The translations under genes and the position numbers were made by a program. 38,124 bases of DNA from Acidobacteriota bacterium (GTDB lineage: Bacteria; Acidobacteriota; HRBIN11), in NCBI GenBank assembly GCA_030550225.1, contig JAUQPV010000002.1:1-38124 (forward strand), written 5' to 3'. Each line of letters opens with the position of its first letter. The first letter of the stretch is position 1. Below, one piece after another: positions 23,077 to 30,950 of the stretch. The notes under the pieces are model-generated. The model did no database searches, was not told the DNA's origin, and saw nothing but the letters and a program-made list of their open reading frames with translations.

Positions 23077-23850
23077 TTAGCCAGCCGTGAGGCCCCCGTC
23101 AACGACAAGCACATGGCCCGTCACGTACCGGGCCGCCGGCGAGGCCAAAAACACGGCGACCCCCTTCAGGTCCTCGGGCTGACCGATGCGACCTATAGGT
23201 ATTAGTAAACGAATCCGGTCGCCAGCCTGTTCCAGGACGCCGCGCGTCATCCGAGTCTCGAAAAATCCCGGCGCGATCACGTTTACTCGCACGCCGTAGG
23301 GAGCCCACTTCACGGCCAGGTCCCGGCTCAAGGCAATGATGCCCCCCTTGGAAGCCGTGTAGCCGACGGCGGCCAGGACGTCCTCGGGCATCCCGATCCA
23401 GCCGGCCACGGACGCCACGTTGATGATACTCCCCGACCCCTGACGGACCATATGGCGGCCGACGGTCTGACACATCAGGAAAGTCCCCGTCAGGTTCGTC
23501 CGGAGGACCCACTCCCAACGTTCGAGGGGCATCTCCAGGGAAGGCGCTCCCCAGGCGACGCCGTGGGCGTTGACCAAGACGTCGATGCGACCGGCCCTTT
23601 CGAGGACTGTGCGGACGACCGTCTCCGCCTGAGACGGGTCGCCGATGTCGGCCGCCAGGGCTTCACAGGCCAGGCCCCGGGCCGTCAGGGCCTGCTCGGT
23701 CTCGTCCAGCCATTCCCGGCGTCGGGCCACGATGAACACGCGGGCACCGGCTTCGGCCAGGCCCTCGGCCATCGCCCGCCCGAGGCCCCGGGAGCCACCT
23801 GTCACCAAGGCGACTTGCCCCGTCAGGTCAAAGAGCGCCTGCACGTGCAT
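23077..23850 (-). CDS. Short-chain dehydrogenase/reductase (SDR)
   Basis: The 257-residue classical SDR has TGGSRGLG (17-24) for NAD(P) binding, NAHG (94-97), Asn119 and the catalytic Ser147, Tyr164 and Lys168. It ends with the usual ARYVTGHVLVVDGG. It probably interconverts a hydroxyl and a keto group of the imported compound. FabG- and glucose-dehydrogenase-like members look alike, so the substrate stays open. The ATG at 23850 follows GGAGG by five bases. It is the first gene of the minus-strand cluster and diverges from yjbQ. Confidence 0.88.
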   Translation of the reverse strand: MHVQALFDLTGQVALVTGGSRGLGRAMAEGLAEAGARVFIVARRREWLDETEQALTARGLACEALAADIGDPSQAETVVRTVLERAGRIDVLVNAHGVAWGAPSLEMPLERWEWVLRTNLTGTFLMCQTVGRHMVRQGSGSIINVASVAGWIGMPEDVLAAVGYTASKGGIIALSRDLAVKWAPYGVRVNVIAPGFFETRMTRGVLEQAGDRIRLLIPIGRIGQPEDLKGVAVFLASPAARYVTGHVLVVDGGLTAG

Positions 23851-23884
23851 GCATGCCTCCGTCCGGGGGGTACAAAACAGGCAT

Positions 23885-23913
23885 TTGACATCCCCGCAGG
23901 TCCATCCTAAGAT
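23885..23913 (+). promoter_or_regulatory. Sigma70-like promoter of the yjbQ operon
   Basis: TTGACA (23885-23890), a 17-bp spacer and TAAGAT (23908-23913) give a perfect -35 and a 4-of-6 -10 on the plus strand. A start near 23920 leaves a leader of about 105 bases before the yjbQ ATG. The divergent SDR promoter must lie in the same 174-bp interval, but I see no clear consensus for it. Confidence 0.6.
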
Positions 23914-24024
23914 ACCATACTCACGTTCCCCCCGATATGGAAAGGAAGCGACGTGGCGGGGCATGCCCATCCCAAGGCCGGTAGGATGGAAGTCCCCCTA
24001 CGTCACGCGAGGGGAGGTCAGTCC

Positions 24025-24504
24025 ATGCAGGTCGTGAGCATACCCCTGCAGGCGGAATGGCTCGTATGCGCTGACACGATTAAAGTCACGACGGACCGGA
24101 AGATCGGCCTCTACAACCTGACGGACCGCATCGTGGCCTTTATCGAAAAGACGGGGCTTCAGGAGGGTATCGTCATCGCCACCACGCTTCACACGACGAC
24201 GGCCATCTTCATCAACGAATTCCAGGACGCCCTCTTACGGGATATCCAGCAGGTCTTGGAAGACTTGGTCCGGGAGGACCAGTTCTACTACCACAACTGC
24301 GACGACTACTCGGATTGTGAGCGGAGGAACGCCACGGCCCACCTGCGCTCGCTTCTCCTGGGCCACCAGGTCATCGTCCCCGTCCATCAGGGCCGTCCTG
24401 CCGTCGGGACGTGGCAGAACATCATCCTGGCCGAACTCGACGGGCCCCGGACCCGTTCCATTTACCTCCAGGCGATGGGCCTCCCCCGCGACAGTCGGAT
24501 GTAG
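24025..24504 (+). CDS. yjbQ: YjbQ family protein (UPF0047)
   Basis: The 159-residue protein has the family segments TTLHTTTAIFINE and HLRSLLLGHQVIVPVHQGRP...GTWQNI. The conserved His and Glu residues form the metal-like pocket of this small trimeric family. Members are often labelled secondary thiamine-phosphate synthases because of a weak activity seen in E. coli; the true role is unsettled. It heads an operon containing a thiamine-diphosphate enzyme, which may be meaningful or chance. GGGGAGG precedes the ATG at 24025. Upstream codons to 23953 have no ribosome site. Confidence 0.88.
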   Translation: MQVVSIPLQAEWLVCADTIKVTTDRKIGLYNLTDRIVAFIEKTGLQEGIVIATTLHTTTAIFINEFQDALLRDIQQVLEDLVREDQFYYHNCDDYSDCERRNATAHLRSLLLGHQVIVPVHQGRPAVGTWQNIILAELDGPRTRSIYLQAMGLPRDSRM

Positions 24505-24580
24505 TCTTTCGTCCATCGGCTGGGATGAGAAGAAGGGCGACGGAATCCGTTCTGCCGGTCGCGGCCCCAGACCTGCAAGG

Positions 24581-26200
24581 ATGCGAACGCAACCGCTGCA
24601 CTATGAAGCCGACGTGGTGATCGTCGGAGGCGGCCTGGCCGGCCTGGTCACCGCCCTGGAACTGCTTGGAAAGGGCCGTCACGTGGTCCTGTTCGACCGC
24701 GACGTGCCAGAACGGTTGGGCGGCCTGGCGCGCGAGTCGTTCGGCGGCATATTCCTGGTCGATACGCCCCACCAGCGTCGGCTGGGAATTCGGGACAGTC
24801 CGGACCTGGCCTGGGCCGACTGGCAACGCTGTGCCCGTTTCGGACCGGACGACTCCTGGCCCCGTCGCTGGGCGCAACTCTACTGCGAGCGCTCTATACC
24901 CCTGATCTATGAGTTCCTGGACCGGCTGGGGGTGCGTTTTCTGCCGTTGGTGCACTGGCCGGAACGGGGGCTTTACGAACCCCTGAATACGGTACCCCGC
25001 TGGCATATCGCCTGGGGCACGGGCTACGAGATCGTCGCCCGGGTCATCGCCGCCTTAGAGGCCCATCCGAATCGCCGCCGGCTGGAGCTCTACTTCCGAC
25101 ATGCCGTGACGGACCTCGAACAGGCAGGCGGCCGGGTCGTGGGCGTGCGGGGCGTGGTGGAGCCAGATGGCTTGCCGTTTGAGGCGAGGGCATCGGCCGT
25201 CGTCTTGGCCTCGGGCGGCATCTGCGGGGGCGACTTGCGCAAGCTCCGAGAATGCTGGTACCGCCCCTGGGGCGACCCGCCCCAGAAGCTCCTGAACGGT
25301 TCCCACCGCTACGCCGACGGGTTATTGCACGACCGAGCGGCTGCGCTGGGAGCGCACCTGACGCACTTAGACCTGCAATGGCACTACCCGGCCGGTGTGC
25401 ACCACCCGGCCCGGCGTCGCCCTGACGACGGTCTGAGTCTGGTACCGCCGCGCTCGGCCCTCTGGTGCAATGCCCTTGGCCGCCGCATCGGTCCGCCTCC
25501 GCTGGTGGCCTATACCGATACCCGCTGGCTCGTCGAGCAGGTCCTACGTCAGCCCGGACAGTACAGTTGGCTTGTGCTCAATTACAAGATTGCCTTGCGG
25601 GAGCTGGCCGTCTCGGGCTCCGACTATATGGAGGCGTTACGCTATAAAAAACGACTCCGCCTGCTCTGGGAGCTCCTGCACGGCCATCACCGGCTCGTGC
25701 GACGACTTATCGACGAATGTCCGGACGACTTCGTAGTCGCCGACACCCTGGAAGAACTTATCGAAGGCATGAATGCCCGGAGTCTGTTCGGCCTTCGGGT
25801 CGATGGCGAGGGGCTGACACGGGACATCCAGGCCTACGACGCAATGATCGCCCGGGGCCCAGCTTTCTTCAACGACGAGCAATTGCGGCGGCTGATGAAC
25901 TTCCGCACTTACCGCGCCGACCGGCTCCGTCTGTGCCGCTTTCAGCCAATCCTCGACCCGAAGGCCCGTCCGCTCATCGCAATCCGCTGTTTCATCCTGA
26001 GTCGCAAGAGCTTAGGCGGGCTGAAAACGAACCTGGAGGGACAGGTCCTCCGTCCCGACGACACGCCGATCCCGGGGCTGTACGCCGTGGGCGAGACGGC
26101 CGGCTTTGGCGGCGGGGGCATCCATGGGCAGGGCTCCCTGGAAGGGACGTTTCTGGGCGCCTGCATCCTCACGGCTCGGCTTACCGCCCAAAACCTGTAA
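24581..26200 (+). CDS. FAD-binding dehydrogenase (fumarate reductase / ketosteroid dehydrogenase-like)
   Basis: The 539-residue flavoprotein has the dinucleotide motif VVIVGGGLAGL (12-22), the FDRD acidic end of the second strand and the FAD_binding_2 C-terminal block GLYAVGETAGFGGGGIHGQGSLEGTFLGACI. The central part, with WHYPAGVHHP and DFVVADTLEELIEGMNA, matches the soluble FAD-binding dehydrogenases related to 3-ketosteroid delta1-dehydrogenase. It probably inserts or reduces a C=C bond next to a carbonyl; the substrate is unknown. It starts 76 bases after yjbQ with AAGG before the ATG and ends 21 bases before the ThDP enzyme. Arginine codons lean to CGC, CGT and CGA, unlike the CGG-rich neighbours. 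Confidence 0.82.
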   Translation: MRTQPLHYEADVVIVGGGLAGLVTALELLGKGRHVVLFDRDVPERLGGLARESFGGIFLVDTPHQRRLGIRDSPDLAWADWQRCARFGPDDSWPRRWAQLYCERSIPLIYEFLDRLGVRFLPLVHWPERGLYEPLNTVPRWHIAWGTGYEIVARVIAALEAHPNRRRLELYFRHAVTDLEQAGGRVVGVRGVVEPDGLPFEARASAVVLASGGICGGDLRKLRECWYRPWGDPPQKLLNGSHRYADGLLHDRAAALGAHLTHLDLQWHYPAGVHHPARRRPDDGLSLVPPRSALWCNALGRRIGPPPLVAYTDTRWLVEQVLRQPGQYSWLVLNYKIALRELAVSGSDYMEALRYKKRLRLLWELLHGHHRLVRRLIDECPDDFVVADTLEELIEGMNARSLFGLRVDGEGLTRDIQAYDAMIARGPAFFNDEQLRRLMNFRTYRADRLRLCRFQPILDPKARPLIAIRCFILSRKSLGGLKTNLEGQVLRPDDTPIPGLYAVGETAGFGGGGIHGQGSLEGTFLGACILTARLTAQNL

Positions 26201-26221
26201 TCTTTCAGGCCGGGTCGACCC

Positions 26222-27970
26222 ATGCAGGGGAAAAGGAGCGGAGCCTGGCTGATTCGTTATGCACTGGAACGACTGCCGGTGCCCTTCACGTTTGGCATCC
26301 CCGGCGTGCACGTGACGGAGCTCTACGACGAGCTGGGGCAGAGCGACCGCGTGCGACCGGTGCTCGTCACGCATGAAGGCGGCGGCGCCTTTATGGCCGA
26401 CGCCGTCAGCCGTACGGCGCCTGACCGTATCGGGGCCCTCGCCATCGTCCCGGCGGCCGGAGCCGCACTGGCCATGGGCGGTCTGGGCGAGGCCTACCTG
26501 GCGGGCGTGCCGCTCCTGGTCATCGCGGGCGGCGTCCGTACCGACGTGCCGTATCGCTTCCAGGTCCATGAAATCGACCAGGGACGACTGGTCCGAGCTG
26601 TCACGAAAGGATTCTGGCGCGTGCTACGTCATGTCGACATCGTACCGACCATCTTCGAGGCCTACCGGACGGCCGTCACGGGCGTACCCGGCCCTGTCTT
26701 CGTCGAGGTACCGGCGAACGTACAGCTCTTTCGGGACGAAGTGCCGGCCCTGCCGACTTTCCAGCCTCCGCCCCCGCCGGAGGCGCCGGACGACATGCTT
26801 ATCGAAGAAGCCGCCCGTGTGCTGGCCTCAGCCGAGCGACCCGGCATTTTCGTCGGATGGGGCGCCGTCGACGCTACCGAAGCGCTTGTGGGAATCGCCG
26901 AACGGTTGGGCGCGCCGGTCGCCACCACGTTACAGGGCCTGAGTGCCTTCCCGGGCCACCATCCGCTCTATGCCGGCATGGGCTTCTCCCCGGCGGCCGT
27001 ACCGGGGGCCGAACGGGCCTTCCGGGACTGCGATGCGCTCCTGGCCGTCGGGACCCGCTTTGCCGAGATTCCGACGGGGAGCTTTAGCGTGCGCGTGCCC
27101 GAAGCGCTTGTCCATGTCGACCTCGACCCGCAGGTCCTCGGGGCGAACTATCCGGCCCGAGTGGCCGTCGCAGGCGACAGCCGCGTGGTATTGCCCCGCC
27201 TGCTGGAAGCGCTACGCGACCTGAAGGTCGACCGCCGCGAGCGACGTGAGGCCGTGGCCCGGCAACTAAGGGCCGACAAGCAGGCCTATCGCGAAGCCTG
27301 GTACCGACACGACAGCGGCCGTCGCGTGAATCCGGCCCGGTTTTTCGATGCCCTACGGGCCGTATTACCCGACGAGGCCATCGTGACGGTGGACAACGGC
27401 AACCACACATACTTGACAGCCGAGCTGTTCGAGGTACGGCGACCACGCACGCTCATCGTACCCAGCGACTTCAACTGTATGGGCTATGCCGTGCCGGCGG
27501 CCGTCGGTGCCCGCTTGGCCCATCCCGACCGGCCCGTCGTGGCCATCGTAGGCGACGGCGCCTTTCTCATGACCGGCTTCGAGTTACTGACAGCTCGGCG
27601 CATGAAGGTCGGTGTGGTCTGCTGTGTCTTCCATGACGGCGAGCTGAGCCAGATCTCCCAGGGCCAGGCGGTCGCCTACAACCGGAAGACCTGCACCGTG
27701 ATCGGCGACGTACGGTTCGAAGGGATCGCCCAGGCTGTAGGGGCCCGTTACGTCCTGCTCACGGGCGATACGGCGGCCATGCGACGCATGCTCCAAGAGG
27801 CGCTGGCGTGGGCGGCCGACGGTGACTCCGTGATCGTCGAGGTGCCTATCGACTATAGCCGGCGCACCCGGTTCACTCAGGGCGTGGTGAAGACCGTAAT
27901 GGCCCGTTTCCCGACCGGCGACCGGCTGCGCTTTGTAGGCCGTGCTCTCTGGCGTCGGTTGTGGGGATAA
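26222..27970 (+). CDS. Thiamine-diphosphate-dependent enzyme (acetolactate synthase-like)
   Basis: The 582-residue protein has the three domains of the POX/acetolactate synthase family. The PYR domain has the cofactor-activating Glu52 in VTHEGGGAFMADAVSR. The central domain has GIFVGWGAVDA. The PP domain has GDGAFLM (444-450). The Mg motif ends in HDGELSQ (471-477), where the usual Asn is His or Asp; related proteins with xDGELxQI exist, so this may be a family trait. The reaction (2-ketoacid decarboxylation, carboligation or ring-dione cleavage) cannot be told. The pairing with an FAD dehydrogenase would suit a cyclic diketone route, but this is inference. Codon choice resembles the FAD gene. 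Confidence 0.82.
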   Translation: MQGKRSGAWLIRYALERLPVPFTFGIPGVHVTELYDELGQSDRVRPVLVTHEGGGAFMADAVSRTAPDRIGALAIVPAAGAALAMGGLGEAYLAGVPLLVIAGGVRTDVPYRFQVHEIDQGRLVRAVTKGFWRVLRHVDIVPTIFEAYRTAVTGVPGPVFVEVPANVQLFRDEVPALPTFQPPPPPEAPDDMLIEEAARVLASAERPGIFVGWGAVDATEALVGIAERLGAPVATTLQGLSAFPGHHPLYAGMGFSPAAVPGAERAFRDCDALLAVGTRFAEIPTGSFSVRVPEALVHVDLDPQVLGANYPARVAVAGDSRVVLPRLLEALRDLKVDRRERREAVARQLRADKQAYREAWYRHDSGRRVNPARFFDALRAVLPDEAIVTVDNGNHTYLTAELFEVRRPRTLIVPSDFNCMGYAVPAAVGARLAHPDRPVVAIVGDGAFLMTGFELLTARRMKVGVVCCVFHDGELSQISQGQAVAYNRKTCTVIGDVRFEGIAQAVGARYVLLTGDTAAMRRMLQEALAWAADGDSVIVEVPIDYSRRTRFTQGVVKTVMARFPTGDRLRFVGRALWRRLWG

Positions 27971-28021
27971 AAAAGAGCGGGCTCCCTGATTCCCGACCGG
28001 AAGCGTCTTGGCAAGCCCGCT
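27967..28021 (-). terminator. Rho-independent terminator downstream of prmC
   Basis: AGCGGGCT (27976-27983) pairs with AGCCCGCT (28014-28021). On the minus strand the stem is followed by CTTTTTTA, formed by the A-run at 27969-27975. This is a good intrinsic terminator for the minus-strand prmC transcript; its T-run abuts the stop of the converging ThDP gene. Confidence 0.7.
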
Positions 28022-28061
28022 GGGTCGACATGCACGGCTTGGACCTGACCGTCGGCCGGGA

Positions 28062-28946
28062 TCACTCGTATGGCGAAGCCGTAGACCACTGCCAGGCGAC
28101 GCACCGGACGTGACCCAGCAGGTCTTGCCACTGTCCGATGCATCGTCCTCCCAGACGACTCAGCCACTCGATAACACGCGAGGCTTGGCTCGCCCCGACC
28201 TCGACGACGAGGACACCCCCCGGCCGCAGACGGCGTTTCGCCTGCCGGCCCAGGGTCGTGTACACGTAGGCCGGGCCCCGGGGATGAAAGAGGGCCGCCG
28301 GAGGCTCATAGTCTCGGACCTCGGGTGGCGCCTGACGCCACTCCCGGCGAGTCATATAGGGTGGGTTGGCGATGATGAGGTCCCACAAAGGCCGGGGCGG
28401 CGTAGCATCGAGCCAGTTTCCGCACCATACGTGGACCCGGTCGTGGACGCCGTACCGTTCAGCATTCTGGCGGGCGGCCCGGACGGCCGTCAGCGATAGG
28501 TCGACGGCCCAGACACGGCATCTCGGGTAAACCCGGGCCAGGGCGATCGCCAGGGCCCCCACGCCGGTCCCGACGTCGACGATGGCCCCGGCCCATGCCT
28601 GGTCCGGCCATAGGTCCAAGACGGCCTCGACCAGGGTCTCGGTCTCCGGTCGGGGAATGAAGACACCGGTCGGGACGACCAAGTCGGCCAGATCCCAAAA
28701 GCCCCAGGTCCCCAGGACGTACTGGATGGGCCATCCGCCCAGCCATCGGTCTACGGCGGCCCGGAATCGGGCTTCGACCGACGGGGGGACATCCTGCCGC
28801 AAGTCGGCTAACACGGCTTCGGGCGAGGTACGGAGGCCGTCGGCCAGCAGACGTACCAAGAGGAGAAAGACGTGCTCCATGGAGAGGTCTGGAAACCGTT
28901 CCCGGACTTGGCGGAGGGCTTCTTGGATCAGTGTGCGGGCTTGCAT
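28062..28946 (-). CDS. prmC: Peptide chain release factor N5-glutamine methyltransferase PrmC (HemK)
   Basis: PrmC methylates the glutamine of the GGQ motif in release factors RF1 and RF2, using S-adenosylmethionine. The 294-residue protein has the PrmC N-terminal helical domain, QYVLGTWGFWDL and IPRPETE (97-103). Motif I is VDVGTGVGALAIALA (123-137) and the catalytic NPPY is at 194-197. It starts 16 bases after the stop of the upstream pseudokinase-like gene, so the two are probably one operon. It ends in front of an intrinsic terminator. Confidence 0.92.
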   Translation of the reverse strand: MQARTLIQEALRQVRERFPDLSMEHVFLLLVRLLADGLRTSPEAVLADLRQDVPPSVEARFRAAVDRWLGGWPIQYVLGTWGFWDLADLVVPTGVFIPRPETETLVEAVLDLWPDQAWAGAIVDVGTGVGALAIALARVYPRCRVWAVDLSLTAVRAARQNAERYGVHDRVHVWCGNWLDATPPRPLWDLIIANPPYMTRREWRQAPPEVRDYEPPAALFHPRGPAYVYTTLGRQAKRRLRPGGVLVVEVGASQASRVIEWLSRLGGRCIGQWQDLLGHVRCVAWQWSTASPYE

Positions 28947-28962
28947 CGAGGCACCGGGACGC

Positions 28963-30723
28963 TCATGGTGGGGCGACTCGACGGGCCTTTTGGCAGACCT
29001 CTTCGGCCTCGGCCCAGGCCCGGGGGTAGCCTGGGTCCTCGGGGCTCATGCAGGCCAGGACTTGAATGCGTGTATCACAGGCCTGAATCCACGCCTGCTG
29101 GGCCTCCGCCACTGCTGCCTGCCGTCGGAGGGCCTGGACCTGGGTGGGCGTCATTGAGCAAGTCGGTGGAACGGCCGGGACCGGTAGGCCCTCCGGATGC
29201 CGGAGGACATCGGAGCTCGGGAGTACCGGCGGGGTACCCGACGTTTGGAAGACCCGAGCGCCTCCATAGAAGAGAGCCGCACCGATGAGCAGGCCGACCA
29301 AGCCGGCCACCGCCCAGGCCCTCTTCGACATCCGACCCGGTCCCGTCGAGCCGTCAGGCACCGCCGGTTCGGCCGCCGGGACCTCGGGTACGGGTTGAGG
29401 TTCCACCCGAGTCATGATGGCTCGCAGACGGATGTCCAGGTCCTGGAGATAATCTACGGCAGAGCCCACGACGGGGGCCCGATTCCACTCAAGCTGTTTC
29501 CAGGCGTTCCAGGCGTCCAACAGACGCCCCTGGGCTAAAGCTGATTCCATCTCGGAGCGCCATCGGGGAAAGGCCGCCGAAGGCTTCTCTCGCAGGGACG
29601 GCCCGGCCGGACGGGAGGCTTCGGAAGACGTCCAAGGTTCAGGCGTCGGGGGCTCCAGAGGTCCACCCCGAAAGCTCTGCACCACACGAGACCGTCGTTC
29701 TTCGACCCAACTTTCCTGGGCCAGGCCCTGCGCGACCCAGGGGTCAAAACGTTGGAGGACTTCGTGAAACCACAGAGCGGCTTCTTCATCTCGGTCTCGT
29801 AAGGCCCGAAACCGCCACTCCTTGATCTGGTTTTCCATCTGGCGGCGATAGTCTGCGTAATACCCTTGGGGGTCGCGAAAGAACCGCTGAAGATGGGCTT
29901 CGTCGGCTTCGAGGCTGACCCGCCGGTACAGGCGGTTCAGCGACCGAGCCAGGGCCGTCAGGTCTGGCCGATTCAGTTCCAGCAGACTCCGGACCCAGGC
30001 GTCCAATTCGCCAGGGAGCCAGGGGACCACGGCCTGTAAGGGAAGCCGCAGGGTCCACACGGGCGGACCGGACTTGTCTTGGACCCACGGCCATCGGCCC
30101 GTCAGCAGAAAATAAGCCGTCACGCCGAGGCTGTAAGTGTCCCACCGACGGCCGGTCGGGACCTCGGTTTCGGACGTGCCCGAAAGCCCGCCCAGGCGGG
30201 CCACCTCCCAGGGACACGCAAAGCCATAGGCCGACGCATAACCTGGGGCGACGACCGGCGGGACGATCCGGACTTGACCGGTCTCGTCCAGGAAAATGGT
30301 CGAAAGACCCAGCCGACCGTGACTGGCTTCCCGGCGGCCCGCCTCGTCCATGCGGTGATAGAATTCCTGAAGTCCTCGGAGGACCTGCTCCAGGACCATG
30401 CAGGCCACGGGCCATGGGAATAGAGGGACGTGCGAAAAGAACTGATCGAGGGGCTGGAGCCGGCCTGCCTCGAAGACCACGTAAAGGTCCAGACCCTCAT
30501 GAAAGCGACCGGCCGGCCGGAGAAAGACGGAAGGTGGCAAGCCCTGCCAGTAGTCCAAAAGCTCTTCGATGGATCGCCGAAAAGCCTCGTGGAAGTAATC
30601 GAACCGAAGGACCCGCCAGATGCGGACGGGGACACCCTCCTGGACGTCCAGCGCCTCCCAGAGCTCCCCGACCGTCGTCCGTCGGGTCACCCGGGCGTCA
30701 CGGTAGCGTGTCCACGGGTTCAT
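28963..30723 (-). CDS. Membrane-anchored Ser/Thr protein kinase-like protein, probable pseudokinase
   Basis: The 586-residue protein has a kinase-like N-terminal half. SHGRLGLSTIFLDETGQVRIVPP (134-156) sits where the catalytic loop HRDLKPxN and DFG should be. RWDTYSLGVTAYFLLTGRWPW (193-213) is a clear subdomain IX. The catalytic Asp, the DFG Asp and an obvious ATP-binding lysine are missing, so it is probably inactive. A helical region, a linker and one transmembrane segment (about 469-490) follow. The outer tail of about 95 residues carries five cysteines. The ATG at 30723 is chosen because codons beyond it run into a palindromic repeat copy. It may bind a signalling partner or ligand across the membrane. 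Confidence 0.6.
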   Translation of the reverse strand: MNPWTRYRDARVTRRTTVGELWEALDVQEGVPVRIWRVLRFDYFHEAFRRSIEELLDYWQGLPPSVFLRPAGRFHEGLDLYVVFEAGRLQPLDQFFSHVPLFPWPVACMVLEQVLRGLQEFYHRMDEAGRREASHGRLGLSTIFLDETGQVRIVPPVVAPGYASAYGFACPWEVARLGGLSGTSETEVPTGRRWDTYSLGVTAYFLLTGRWPWVQDKSGPPVWTLRLPLQAVVPWLPGELDAWVRSLLELNRPDLTALARSLNRLYRRVSLEADEAHLQRFFRDPQGYYADYRRQMENQIKEWRFRALRDRDEEAALWFHEVLQRFDPWVAQGLAQESWVEERRSRVVQSFRGGPLEPPTPEPWTSSEASRPAGPSLREKPSAAFPRWRSEMESALAQGRLLDAWNAWKQLEWNRAPVVGSAVDYLQDLDIRLRAIMTRVEPQPVPEVPAAEPAVPDGSTGPGRMSKRAWAVAGLVGLLIGAALFYGGARVFQTSGTPPVLPSSDVLRHPEGLPVPAVPPTCSMTPTQVQALRRQAAVAEAQQAWIQACDTRIQVLACMSPEDPGYPRAWAEAEEVCQKARRVAPP

Positions 30724-30735
30724 ATTCGCCTGACA

Positions 30736-30950
30736 CAGCCGTTCGGTCCATGAGAATCCTGATGGATTCGGCTTTTCCGACCCTTCGAGAAATCGGTGTT
30801 CGGTGTGGGGTATTGGGTTCTTGAAAAAGGGCCTGAAACCTAACACCCAACACCTGACACCCGTCCTCCGCCTTGCTTGAAAAATCGCCATCCTCCCAGG
30901 GTCGGCAGGGCTGAATCCATCCGGGTTCTCACGGGCTAAACGGCTCTGCT
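30736..30950. repeat. Palindromic repeat element, copy 2
   Basis: This copy fills the spacer between lipM-like and the pseudokinase gene. It has CAGCCGTTCGG and TGAGAAT at the left, CCGACCCTTCGAGAAATCGG, a shorter GGTGT/GGGGT word block, TTCTTGAAAAAGGGCC at the centre, CACCCAACACC words and CGGGTTCTCACGGG...CGGCTCTGCT at the right. It is in the orientation of copy 1 and is the most diverged of the long copies. Its right end lies inside the lipM-like coding sequence. Confidence 0.8.

Noticed and set aside
23914..24024. TPP riboswitch before the yjbQ/ThDP operon
   Set aside because: The leader of about 105 bases shows no CUGAGA-type conserved core; only a promoter and ribosome site can be supported.
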